From contig JAJTBM010000171.1 in NCBI GenBank assembly GCA_021286885.1, forward strand, positions 1-6,554: a stretch of DNA of 6,554 bases. The letters run 5' to 3'. A program made the position numbers and the translations under genes. The notes under the pieces are model-generated. The model was not told where the DNA came from. It ran no database searches and worked only from the letters and a program-made list of their open reading frames with translations. This stretch comes from Rhodocyclales bacterium. GTDB taxonomy: Bacteria > Pseudomonadota > Gammaproteobacteria > Burkholderiales > Rhodocyclaceae. Positions 1 through 5,225 of this stretch are shown piece by piece. Every line of letters begins with the position of its first letter. Position 1 is the stretch's first letter.

Positions 1-348
1 CGCGGCACCGGGCGTCCAGCCCCACACCAGGGCCAGCCCCAGGCCCAGCAGAGTGGCCACCAGAATCTGCACCAGCGCGCCGGGGACGGCGATGTGGCGC
101 ACCGCCAGCAAGTCATCCAGCGAAAAATGCAGCCCCACCCCGAACATCAGCAAGATGACCCCGATCTCGGCCAGCTGGGCAGCCAGCTCCAGGTCGCCCA
201 CAAAGCCGGGGGTAGCCGGGCCAATGGCGATCCCGGCGAGCAGATAGCCCACCAGGGGCGGCAGACGCAGACGCGCCATGATGAGTCCGAGCAAGAGCGC
301 CAGGCCCAGGCCGACGGCCAGCAGGGTGATGAGGGGGGTGTGGTGCAT
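1..348 (-). CDS. ybaL: YbaL/Kef-type cation:proton antiporter, N-terminal part (runs off the window)
   Basis: The reverse strand translates from ATG (346-348) into 116 residues with no stop before the window edge, so only the N-terminal part of a normally 550-650 residue protein is present. It begins MHHTPLITLLAVGLGLALLL and continues with PPLVGYLLAGIAIGP (about 30-44) and GVILLMFGVGLHFSLDDL (about 63-80), then AVPGALVQILVATLLG (about 87-102). These match the first membrane segments of E. coli YbaL and the CPA2 (KefB/KefC) family, which exchange K+ or Na+ for protons across the inner membrane. The start agrees with YbaL, which also begins MHH. A modest GGAA ribosome binding site lies about 8 bases upstream. 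The C-terminal nucleotide-binding RCK/TrkA domain expected in this family would lie outside the window and cannot be checked. The gene is divergent from everything else here. The family call is secure; the ion carried is not known. Confidence 0.93.
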   Translation of the reverse strand, partial: MHHTPLITLLAVGLGLALLLGLIMARLRLPPLVGYLLAGIAIGPATPGFVGDLELAAQLAEIGVILLMFGVGLHFSLDDLLAVRHIAVPGALVQILVATLLGLGLALVWGWTPGAA

Positions 349-401
349 GGAGTGTTCCGTTTACTGTGTTTAGCTTTGGAGCCGGAAGATCCCGGGGAGT
401 T

Positions 402-424
402 CAGCGCATCATTTGTGTGCGCTG
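402..424. promoter_or_regulatory. Inverted repeat in the ybaL leader
   Basis: Perfect 7-base arms CAGCGCA (402-408) and TGCGCTG (418-424) flank a 9-base spacer. The element lies between the candidate promoter and the start codon of the antiporter gene. It could be an operator for a dimeric repressor or a leader hairpin. No known factor is recognised. Confidence 0.35.
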
Positions 425-444
425 CACAAAGATTTGGGCACCAA

Positions 445-473
445 AATATGGCATTTAAAAATTTGTGTGTAAA
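445..473 (-). promoter_or_regulatory. Candidate sigma-70 promoter for the ybaL-like gene
   Basis: Read on the minus strand there is TTTACA (468-473), a 17-base spacer, then CATATT (445-450). This is five of six and four of six matches to the -35 and -10 consensus with ideal spacing. Transcription would start near 438, giving a leader of about 90 bases before the ATG at 348. It is inferred from sequence only, and the region is AT-rich enough to give chance matches. Confidence 0.4.
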
Positions 474-505
474 AAACCACGCTTCTTAGGGGGATAGTCT
501 TTGCT

Positions 506-586
506 AAATGCAATCTTCTGGGGGTAGCATGAGCTTCATGGTGCAGAAGCGCCCGAAACAAAAGAATTGAATTAAAAATGCAATCT
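506..586 (+). repeat. Two 11-base direct repeats spaced 70 bases
   Basis: AAATGCAATCT occurs at 506-516 and again at 576-586, a start-to-start distance of exactly 70 bases, close to a whole number of helical turns. The pair sits 215-310 bases upstream of the sigma-54 element, a distance at which enhancer-binding activators can act. That role is only a suggestion; two chance copies in AT-rich DNA are also possible. Confidence 0.35.
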
Positions 587-750
587 GATTGATTGTTTTT
601 GAAGGTTCTTGTGATTCTGCAGGCTAAAACCTGCTCTGGCGCGGGTTTTCAGCGAGGCGTTTAGCTCATCAGCGTATTTATGGAATGCATGCATCGTGAA
701 TGGACGCGCACCGCATTTCGCAGCACCGATTACTATTTGGCGCCTTAATT

Positions 751-765
751 AATTCATAATGAATT
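751..765. promoter_or_regulatory. AT-rich palindrome upstream of the sigma-54 promoter
   Basis: AATTCAT (751-757) and ATGAATT (759-765) are perfect 7-base arms around a single A, centred about 69 bases upstream of the predicted start of transcription. The position suits an activator or IHF-like contact between enhancer and promoter. The protein that would bind is unknown. Confidence 0.3.
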
Positions 766-800
766 TTTATTGACTTTGTCAGGTGTCATTTTTGTGTTTG

Positions 801-816
801 TGGCATGATTGCTGCA
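801..816 (+). promoter_or_regulatory. Sigma-54 (RpoN) -24/-12 promoter
   Basis: TGGCATGATTGCTGCA matches the RpoN consensus TGGCAC-G-R-N3-TTGC-W closely. The invariant GG (802-803) and GC (814-815) are in the exact -24/-12 phase, and only the C to T after TGGCA and the first T of TTGC differ. Transcription would start near 827, leaving a leader of about 136 bases before the small exported peptide at 963, with no other start in between. Sigma-54 promoters need an AAA+ enhancer-binding activator; none is encoded in this window, so the signal it responds to is unknown. Confidence 0.6.
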
Positions 817-962
817 ATGCAGTATCCATATTCAAAAAGAATGGTTTGGTGGGCGCGTCGCTGGCGCTAAACTAAATACTGTCGTGAATTTGTTATTTTT
901 TTTGTATTTAAAATTATCCATCCAAATATGGGGAATTTTTCATACAAATACAGGGGCTCAAA

Positions 963-1160
963 ATGCGTAAATCTGCGGTAGCGATCATGCTGTTGGCTGC
1001 TTCGGCTGTTTTCTCTCTGGATGATTCGGGTAAAGCCGGTCAGGTGCAGACGGCGGCACCTTCCTTGAAAGATGCTGCGCCGCGTACCCTTGGCGCCGCT
1101 GGCCAAGATAAACCTGCCGCGCTGTTGGCCATGGGTAGTCTTTCGTCGGAAAGCAAGTAG
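963..1160 (+). CDS. Small Ala-rich exported peptide, unrecognised
   Basis: The ORF encodes 65 residues. The ATG has a good ribosome binding site, AGGGG at 952-956 with a 6-base spacer. The start MRKSAVAIMLLAASAVFS is a plausible Sec signal peptide: a short basic n-region, then a hydrophobic core (5-17), with possible cleavage after ASA (15) or VFS (18). The remaining 47-50 residues are rich in Ala, Ser, Gly, Lys and Gln, have no cysteine or lipobox, and look disordered. I recognise no family. It stands alone, with its own long leader and a sigma-54 promoter 147 bases upstream, so it may be made under a specific stress or nutrient signal and exported to the periplasm. A chance ORF is possible, but the RBS, signal sequence and promoter together argue for a real gene. 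Confidence 0.6.
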   Translation: MRKSAVAIMLLAASAVFSLDDSGKAGQVQTAAPSLKDAAPRTLGAAGQDKPAALLAMGSLSSESK

Positions 1161-1230
1161 GCTGGCCGCGCGGGCGGGTGCTCTGCCACCTCTCTGCCCA
1201 AGTTGTGCAGCATCAAGGCGAAGCTACGGC

Positions 1231-1250
1231 CCCGGCATCAAACTGCCGGG
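1231..1250 (+). other. GC-rich hairpin downstream of the small peptide gene
   Basis: CCCGGCA (1231-1237) and TGCCGGG (1244-1250) form a perfect 7-base stem with a 6-base loop. It is 70 bases past the stop of the small exported peptide gene and 83 bases ahead of the next gene. There is no T-run after it, so it is not a standard intrinsic terminator. It could protect the 3' end of the upstream transcript. Confidence 0.35.
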
Positions 1251-1332
1251 TCATGAGTTTCGCCAAGTCATGGTCGCCGCCTGTCGCCCTGTGGTTTGAC
1301 AGACTCCATTCCCTGTCTTGGATGCACGCACA

Positions 1333-1804
1333 ATGTATGAAATTCTGGATTCCTATCGCGAACTTGAAGCCAACGCTCCGGAGCGCATCAATCCCTTGAG
1401 CATGGCCATGGCCGAGGACATGTTTGTGCGCCTCGATGGGTGGGAGTGGTTTGTCGAACAAGCCCCTGCAGCATCAGTTTCTGCCCGAAAAGATCGAAGC
1501 CTTCGATGATGTGTTGTTTTGCATCGATTTTGCAGCCTCCTACGGGCCGGCCATCCTGTCGGTGATCCGCGCTTGCGCGTCCATTCTTGGGCTCGATGTC
1601 TCCGCGCTTGCCAGCTTGGCCGGAGGTGATGACGCAGACCGCGTGCTGGCAGTGCTGCAGCACGCAGTTGCCAAATCCCAGGGCCAAGCTGCGCTTCCCG
1701 AAAATCATGCACAGATTCGCCATCATCTGGCGATTTTCAGTGTGTATGGTTTTGCCTTGTACTACGTTACCCATGAAGGTGCTCTGCCCGTGCTGGTAGA
1801 GTAG
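1333..1804 (+). pseudogene. Unrecognised gene split by a one-base frameshift
   Basis: From ATG 1333 (or TTG 1318 in the same frame) the first frame gives protein-like sequence including PERINPLSMAMAEDMF and LDGWEWFVEQ, then degenerates and stops at 1507-1509. The frame one base later is protein-like from about 1463: LQHQFLPEKIEAFDDVLF, FAASYGPAILSVIRA and RHHLAIFSVYGFALYYVTH, ending at TAG 1802-1804. Dropping one C from the run CCCC at 1463-1466 joins them (FVEQA-LQHQFLPEK) into a single product of about 156 residues. That product would be mostly helical and acidic, with no signal peptide or clear membrane segment, and I recognise no family. The gene could be a recent pseudogene, a sequencing error, or less likely a frameshifting gene. 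A separate downstream ORF from TTG 1424, with GAGGA at 1414-1418, is an alternative but would leave the good upstream frame unexplained. A strong terminator follows, supporting a real transcription unit. Confidence 0.55.
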
Positions 1805-1854
1805 GTTGGCAGCCGGCTGCAGTTGGCAGTCAAACCCACTGTCATTCCGATCTG

Positions 1855-1885
1855 AAGGCGCCCTGTTGGGCGCCTTTGTGTTTTT
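1855..1885 (+). terminator. Intrinsic terminator after the frameshifted gene
   Basis: AAGGCGCCC (1855-1863) pairs perfectly with GGGCGCCTT (1868-1876) around a TGTT loop. The T-rich run TTGTGTTTTT follows directly, through 1885. It lies 50 bases after the stop at 1804 and separates that unit from the ISL3-like gene. Confidence 0.85.
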
Positions 1886-2017
1886 GGGAGTGTGTCGGCT
1901 TGTTAACAAAACTTTCTGTTGCACCTCATCAGCAATTAAACATTCGTTCCTTGTTAACGCATTGAATAAAAAGAATAAAATTTCTGACTGAAAAACTCGG
2001 TTTTTCGGTTTGTTTTT

Positions 2018-2026
2018 TGCTATACA
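2018..2026 (+). promoter_or_regulatory. Candidate extended -10 promoter for the ISL3-like gene
   Basis: TGC-TATACA (2018-2026) is an extended -10 element with four of six or better match in its hexamer and the TGn motif directly in front. No good -35 is found at 16-18 bases upstream. An alternative pair, TTGTTA (1951-1956) with AATAAA (1974-1979) at 17 bases, is similar in quality. The whole 1886-2118 stretch is AT-rich and holds no gene. Confidence 0.3.
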
Positions 2027-2044
2027 TCTCCTTGTAAATATTTT

Positions 2045-2076
2045 TTGGTTAAACCGTGTTACCAAACGGTTGCCAA
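2045..2076 (+). promoter_or_regulatory. Leader inverted repeat before the ISL3-like gene
   Basis: AACCGT (2052-2057) and ACGGTT (2066-2071) form a perfect inner stem around 8 bases. An outer TTGG (2045-2048) / CCAA (2073-2076) pair extends it with a small asymmetric bulge. It falls between the candidate promoter and the ATG at 2119, where either an operator or a leader hairpin could control the gene. Confidence 0.35.
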
Positions 2077-2118
2077 AGTGGCCGCCCTGTCCCGCAGCCA
2101 CGATAAGAGAGGTGAAAC

Positions 2119-2823
2119 ATGGATGCAACATCGTTGTGGTCCCAAGTGCTGGGTATCGAAACCCCTTGGTTGGTGCATGATTGCGAGCTCAATCCCGATG
2201 AAAAACTGCTGGATCTCTGGGTATGTCAGGCCAGCCAGCGGGGCAGCTGGCTGCGATTTGGGCTCGGGGGCGGCGACATTGCCGTGACCACAGATACCTG
2301 GCAGCACCTGCCCGCCCTCGGGTTTCGGGTGCGGATTCATCTGGAGCGACTCGCCAGCCAACCCATTCCCGACCTCCAGTGGGCGGGAGAGCCGGGAATG
2401 CCGTTTACACGTGGTCTGGAGTGGCAGATTTTGTCCCTGTTCAACGAAGGCTTGAGCCTACCCGTTGTGAGCCAGCTGCTGGGCGTGGCGGTGGCTGATT
2501 TATGGCGTTATCGCCATGCGCTCGATGCCCTTCAGGGGGGGAGTGCGCGCCCGGCAGCGGAGCCAGCGGGCGAATTGGTGAGTGCGCCTGGGGTGCCGCC
2601 TGCCAATGATCCCCTGTGGGGGCAGCTGGCCCATGGTTACTTGGATATCGACATTCGCGCCCACAGCCTGCGTCTGTTGTTGGTACGCATTCGGGACGAG
2701 GTGCGGGCCTGTGACGATGTGGGAGCATGCATCCCTAAATACATGGAGCTGCACCGCTATTTTGTGCTGCATGCCCGGATGCTGACCCATGAGCTGGAAC
2801 AGTTGATGCTGGTGGCCACCTAG
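2119..2823 (+). CDS. ISL3-transposase-like N-terminal protein lacking zinc finger and DDE core
   Basis: This is a complete 234-residue ORF with a good ribosome binding site (AGAGG, 2108-2112). Residues 7-35 (LWSQVLGIETPWLVHDCELN, then DLWV) resemble the opening of ISL3-family transposases. A WQHLPALGFRVRIHLE stretch (61-76) follows, like their W-HLD...LHxRxPR segment. Next come WAGEPGMPFTRGLEWQIL (88-105) and a helix-turn-helix-like GLSLPVVSQLLGVAVADLWR (111-130), like their PWA...FT..FE and AVARLLG...LWR region. The order and spacing agree. The CxxC zinc-finger cysteines expected around 35-60 are absent. So is the DDE catalytic domain: after a Pro/Ala linker (140-163) there is only a helical tail (165-232). 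No terminal inverted repeats were seen. It may be a domesticated DNA-binding protein. The family link is from memory of family motifs and is not proven. I know no function for it. Confidence 0.75.
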   Translation: MDATSLWSQVLGIETPWLVHDCELNPDEKLLDLWVCQASQRGSWLRFGLGGGDIAVTTDTWQHLPALGFRVRIHLERLASQPIPDLQWAGEPGMPFTRGLEWQILSLFNEGLSLPVVSQLLGVAVADLWRYRHALDALQGGSARPAAEPAGELVSAPGVPPANDPLWGQLAHGYLDIDIRAHSLRLLLVRIRDEVRACDDVGACIPKYMELHRYFVLHARMLTHELEQLMLVAT

Positions 2824-2840
2824 TGAAGGTAAGGGCTTGG

Positions 2841-2852
2841 TGTCATATGACA
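2841..2852. promoter_or_regulatory. Perfect 12-base palindrome before the retropepsin gene
   Basis: TGTCATATGACA is perfectly self-complementary. It sits in the 70-base gap between the ISL3-like gene and the retropepsin gene, 42 bases ahead of the latter's start. Its size and symmetry suit a dimeric regulator operator. No clear promoter hexamers overlap it, and the binding protein is unknown. Confidence 0.4.
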
Positions 2853-2893
2853 GAATGGGCAGAATGCCTGGGTTTTCATACCGGGCCTGAAGA

Positions 2894-3565
2894 ATGACCA
2901 AAGCCGTGCATTTTCGCCCCTGGTGCCGAAGGGGCGTGTTGTGGTGTCTGGGGATGTTGCTGGGAGCGGCCGTGCCCGTCTGGGCGACGGAAGTGGCCTT
3001 GGCGGGAATTTTCCCCGGCAAGGCCTTGTTGGTCATCAATGGGGGCGCGCCTCGTTTGGTGGCAGTCGGAACGCAGACACCTGAAGGGGTGAAGGTCATT
3101 GCCCTGGATGGAGAGAGCGTCAGTCTGTTGATGGACGGTCGGCGGCAGCAGTTGGTGTTGGGCCAGCAAAGTGTGCGGGTGGAAAGTGGCGCCAGTCGTA
3201 CCGCCGTGTATCTCACCGCTGACAGCCAGGGACAGTTTCATGCACCGGGCAGCGTGAATGGTATCCAGATGCGCTTTTTTGTGGATACGGGCGCAAGCTT
3301 TGTGTCTCTGGGGCGGGCCGATGCGCTACGGGCGGGCATCAGCCTGACCCAAGCCCAGCCCGCCAGCCTCCAGACCGCCAATGGCGTTGTGCAGGCCTGG
3401 CGTGTCAAGCTGGATACCGTCCAGGTGGGGGATGTGACCTTGCGCAACGTGGATGGTATCGTGCATGGGGCCGACATGCCTTTCGTTCTGTTGGGCATGA
3501 GTTTTCTGAACCGGATGGAGATGCGGCGCGATGGAAACACCATGGTGCTGCGTCAGCGTTACTGA
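2894..3565 (+). CDS. Exported retropepsin-like aspartic protease (TIGR02281-like)
   Basis: The product has 223 residues. Its start has basic residues then VLWCLGMLLGAAVPVWA, a signal peptide or membrane anchor with likely cleavage after A31, so it acts in the periplasm or on the inner membrane. A small N-terminal domain (32-95) carries GIFPGKALLVINGGAPRLVA and DGRRQQLVLG, usual in proteobacterial members of this group. The protease domain follows with the catalytic motif FVDTGAS (D131) and the late LLGMSFLNRMEM (199-210) hydrophobic motif. Retropepsins have one catalytic Asp per chain, so activity would need a dimer. The start is fixed by an in-frame TGA two codons upstream (2888-2890). The ribosome binding site is poor, so a later GTG or TTG start is possible. 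The gene is 14 bases ahead of the NUDIX gene and likely co-transcribed. The substrate is unknown. Confidence 0.88.
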   Translation: MTKAVHFRPWCRRGVLWCLGMLLGAAVPVWATEVALAGIFPGKALLVINGGAPRLVAVGTQTPEGVKVIALDGESVSLLMDGRRQQLVLGQQSVRVESGASRTAVYLTADSQGQFHAPGSVNGIQMRFFVDTGASFVSLGRADALRAGISLTQAQPASLQTANGVVQAWRVKLDTVQVGDVTLRNVDGIVHGADMPFVLLGMSFLNRMEMRRDGNTMVLRQRY

Positions 3566-3579
3566 GCCTGGGAGGCTGC

Positions 3580-4179
3580 TTGCTGCCCGATACCCCTGAA
3601 GATGCCGCCCATTGGTTGCGTGCGGCTTTTGCCCGTTCTGATGTCCACTACGATCCTCCAGTAGAAGAAGGTCTGAGCGACCGCCCCCTGAGACCCGCTG
3701 CGGTTCTGGTGCCCGTGGTGTTGCGCCAGGAAGGGCCAAGCATCTTGTTGACCCGGCGCACCGAGCATCTGCACCACCATCCGGGGCAAATCAGCTTTCC
3801 GGGTGGGCGGGTGGAGCCCCATGACCCGGATGTCTGCGCGACCGCGCTACGCGAAACCCACGAAGAAATCGGCCTGGCGGCCGAGCGGATCGAAGTCCTT
3901 GGCCGTTTGCCTGACTATCGTACCGGCACGGGATTTTGTGTCAGCCCCGTGGTGGGGTTGGTGTATCCCCCTTTTGTGCTGACACCGGACAGCTTCGAGG
4001 TGGCTGAAGTGTTTGAGGTGCCTTTGGCATTTTTACTCGACCCGGCCCATCACCAGCAGGCCCAACTCGAAGTGCGGGGGGGCTTGCGCAGTTACCATAC
4101 GATACCGTATGGTAACTACTTTATCTGGGGAGCGACAGCCGGGATGCTGGTTAGCCTCTATCGCTTTTTGAGTCGCTGA
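3580..4179 (+). CDS. NUDIX hydrolase, CoA pyrophosphatase type (NudL/YeaB-like)
   Basis: The product has 199 residues. The Nudix box spans G76 to L99 (GRVEPHDPDVCATALRETHE followed by EIGL): it has the REUxEExGU helix that binds Mg2+, with Asp82 where the general consensus has Glu. Directly in front is LLTRRTEHLHHHPGQISFPG (56-75), the UPF0035 signature that marks the CoA-hydrolysing subgroup. Such enzymes cleave CoA or acyl-CoA to 3',5'-ADP and (acyl-)phosphopantetheine in the cytoplasm. The C-terminal IPYGNYFIWGATAGML (175-190) is also typical. The start is a TTG with GGGAGG at 3570-3575 only 4 bases ahead; no ATG is available in a sensible place. It follows the retropepsin stop by 14 bases, indicating an operon. 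A 28-base perfect hairpin lies near its 3' end. The family assignment is strong; the preferred CoA species is unknown. Confidence 0.93.
   Translation: MLPDTPEDAAHWLRAAFARSDVHYDPPVEEGLSDRPLRPAAVLVPVVLRQEGPSILLTRRTEHLHHHPGQISFPGGRVEPHDPDVCATALRETHEEIGLAAERIEVLGRLPDYRTGTGFCVSPVVGLVYPPFVLTPDSFEVAEVFEVPLAFLLDPAHHQQAQLEVRGGLRSYHTIPYGNYFIWGATAGMLVSLYRFLSR
4090..4117 (+). repeat. Perfect 12-base inverted repeat inside the NUDIX gene
   Basis: AGTTACCATACG (4090-4101), a 4-base loop ATAC, and CGTATGGTAACT (4106-4117) form a perfect 12-base stem within the coding sequence, about 60 bases before the stop. It covers the codons for SYHTIPYGNY, part of a conserved C-terminal segment, so protein conservation may explain part but not all of the symmetry. 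Low GC (12 of 28) sets it apart from the flanking coding DNA. Confidence 0.85.
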
Positions 4180-4189
4180 GGTCAGCGTG

Positions 4190-4218
4190 TTACAGACTGT
4201 CCCGTTTGATGGTATTGT
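4190..4218 (+). promoter_or_regulatory. Weak candidate promoter for the CobD/CbiB-family gene
   Basis: GTTACA (4189-4194) and TATTGT (4213-4218) are each four of six consensus matches, 18 bases apart, in the 90-base gap after the NUDIX gene. This would allow the membrane protein gene its own transcript, but read-through from upstream is equally likely as no terminator is seen in the gap. Confidence 0.2.
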
Positions 4219-4269
4219 GACGAATCCCGATAGCTTTTATTCATGAGGGCTGCAACAGGCCCCCAGAGT

Positions 4270-5196
4270 ATGACCCTGTTTTCATTGATACTTGCCTTGC
4301 TCCTGGAGCAACTTCGTCCCCTGCCCGTGGCGCGTGTCGTGCATGCACCCCTACGCGCCTTTGCTGCTTTTCTGGAAGACCGCTTCAATGATGGCGAAGC
4401 GCGCCACGGAACGGTGGCCTGGTGGGTGGCCGTGCTGGGCTGCTGCTTTGCCGCAGCCTTCGTGTTCTTCATTCTTTGGCATGTGCAACCCCTGCTGGGG
4501 GTGGCCTTCAACGTGATCGTGCTTTACCTGACCATGGGTTTCCGGCAGGTAAGCCACTACTTCACCGATATCCAGCTGGCGCTGCGCATGGGCGAACTGC
4601 CCCGGGCGCGGCAGCTGATCGGCGAGTGGCGGCGGCGTACCCACGATCACTCCAGTTCCAGCGAAGTAGCTCGGTTGGCCATTGAAGAGGCGCTGGTAGC
4701 CGCACACCGTAACGTGTTTGGCGTAATTTTCTGGTATCTCTTGCTGCCGGGGCCCAGTGGCGCGATTCTGTACCGGCTGGCCTGCTTCCTGAACGAGGAG
4801 TGGGGCGCACGCACCAGCCCTGATTTTGGGCGTTTTGGCGATTTTGCCGCCCGTGCATTTGCCATTCTCGACTGGGTTCCCCTGCGTTTGACCGCAGCGG
4901 CTTTTTCGGTGGTGGGCGATTTTGAAGATGCGGTCTATTGTTGGCGTGCCCAAGCCAATCAATGGACCGACAAGGCAGCGGGCATCCTGCTGGCCAGCGG
5001 TGGTGGAGCCCTGGGCGTACGCCTGGGCATGCCCATCCATGAGTCTGGCGAGGTGCTGGAGCGGCCTGAAATGGGGATTGGTGACGATGCCGATGCCGAT
5101 TTCATGCAAAGTACCATAGGCCTGATCTGGCGCACGCTGGTTCTGGCTTTCCTGCTGATGGCCCTGCTGGGTGTCGCAGGTTGGGTGGGCAATTGA
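4270..5196 (+). CDS. CobD/CbiB-family integral membrane protein
   Basis: The product has 308 residues from ATG 4270, chosen because family members begin MT(F/L)xSLxxALLLEQ. An in-frame ATG at 4243 would add nine residues and has no better ribosome binding site. Likely membrane segments lie at about 2-20, 50-70, 76-90, 149-171, 197-214 and 288-305. Family marks include EEALVAAHRNVFGVIFWYLL (139-158) with LPGPSGAILYR (159-169), WVPLRLTA (202-209) and GALGVRLGMP (246-255). CbiB/CobD joins aminopropanol (phosphate) to cobyric acid in B12 synthesis, but proteobacterial paralogues like this one, related to AmpE, often stand without other B12 genes. None is present here, so a B12 role is doubtful. 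It begins 90 bases after the NUDIX stop, and this CoA pyrophosphatase-CobD/CbiB pairing is common in betaproteobacteria as far as I recall. Confidence 0.85.
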   Translation: MTLFSLILALLLEQLRPLPVARVVHAPLRAFAAFLEDRFNDGEARHGTVAWWVAVLGCCFAAAFVFFILWHVQPLLGVAFNVIVLYLTMGFRQVSHYFTDIQLALRMGELPRARQLIGEWRRRTHDHSSSSEVARLAIEEALVAAHRNVFGVIFWYLLLPGPSGAILYRLACFLNEEWGARTSPDFGRFGDFAARAFAILDWVPLRLTAAAFSVVGDFEDAVYCWRAQANQWTDKAAGILLASGGGALGVRLGMPIHESGEVLERPEMGIGDDADADFMQSTIGLIWRTLVLAFLLMALLGVAGWVGN

Positions 5197-5225
5197 TACA
5201 GCAGCTTTTTTGAGGAGGAGTCCAA

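Larger units (their letters stand above)
349..962. other. Long divergent intergenic region, no protein gene seen
   Basis: These 614 bases separate the leftward antiporter from the rightward small exported peptide. No reading frame has a ribosome binding site and protein-like composition. Contents: the ybaL candidate promoter and leader repeat, the short palindrome CATGA-GCT-TCATG (528-540), two copies of AAATGCAATCT, a small hairpin GCAGG-CTAAAA-CCTGC (619-634) overlapping an alternative imperfect hairpin (about 624-653), an AT-rich palindrome (751-765), and a strong sigma-54 promoter (801-816). The region is notably AT-richer than the genes. A small RNA is possible but I see no good terminator to define one. 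Confidence 0.6.

Noticed and set aside
94..489. A 131-codon plus-strand frame, rich in Gln, Gly and Asp
   Set aside because: It is the shadow of the antiporter gene, whose minus-strand product matches YbaL from its first residue.
770..798. TTGACT as a sigma-70 -35 element for the small exported peptide gene
   Set aside because: No acceptable -10 hexamer lies 16-18 bases downstream (TGTGTT or GTGTTT), while the adjacent sigma-54 element is a far better match.
1899..1958. CTTGTTAAC repeated at 1899-1907 and 1950-1958
   Set aside because: Short, AT-rich and built around the self-complementary GTTAAC; two copies here could easily be chance, with no further support.
1388..2131. A 247-codon open frame on the minus strand
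   Set aside because: It crosses a strong plus-strand terminator and the AT-rich leader of the next gene, has no protein-family resemblance, and opposes a protein-like plus-strand frame.
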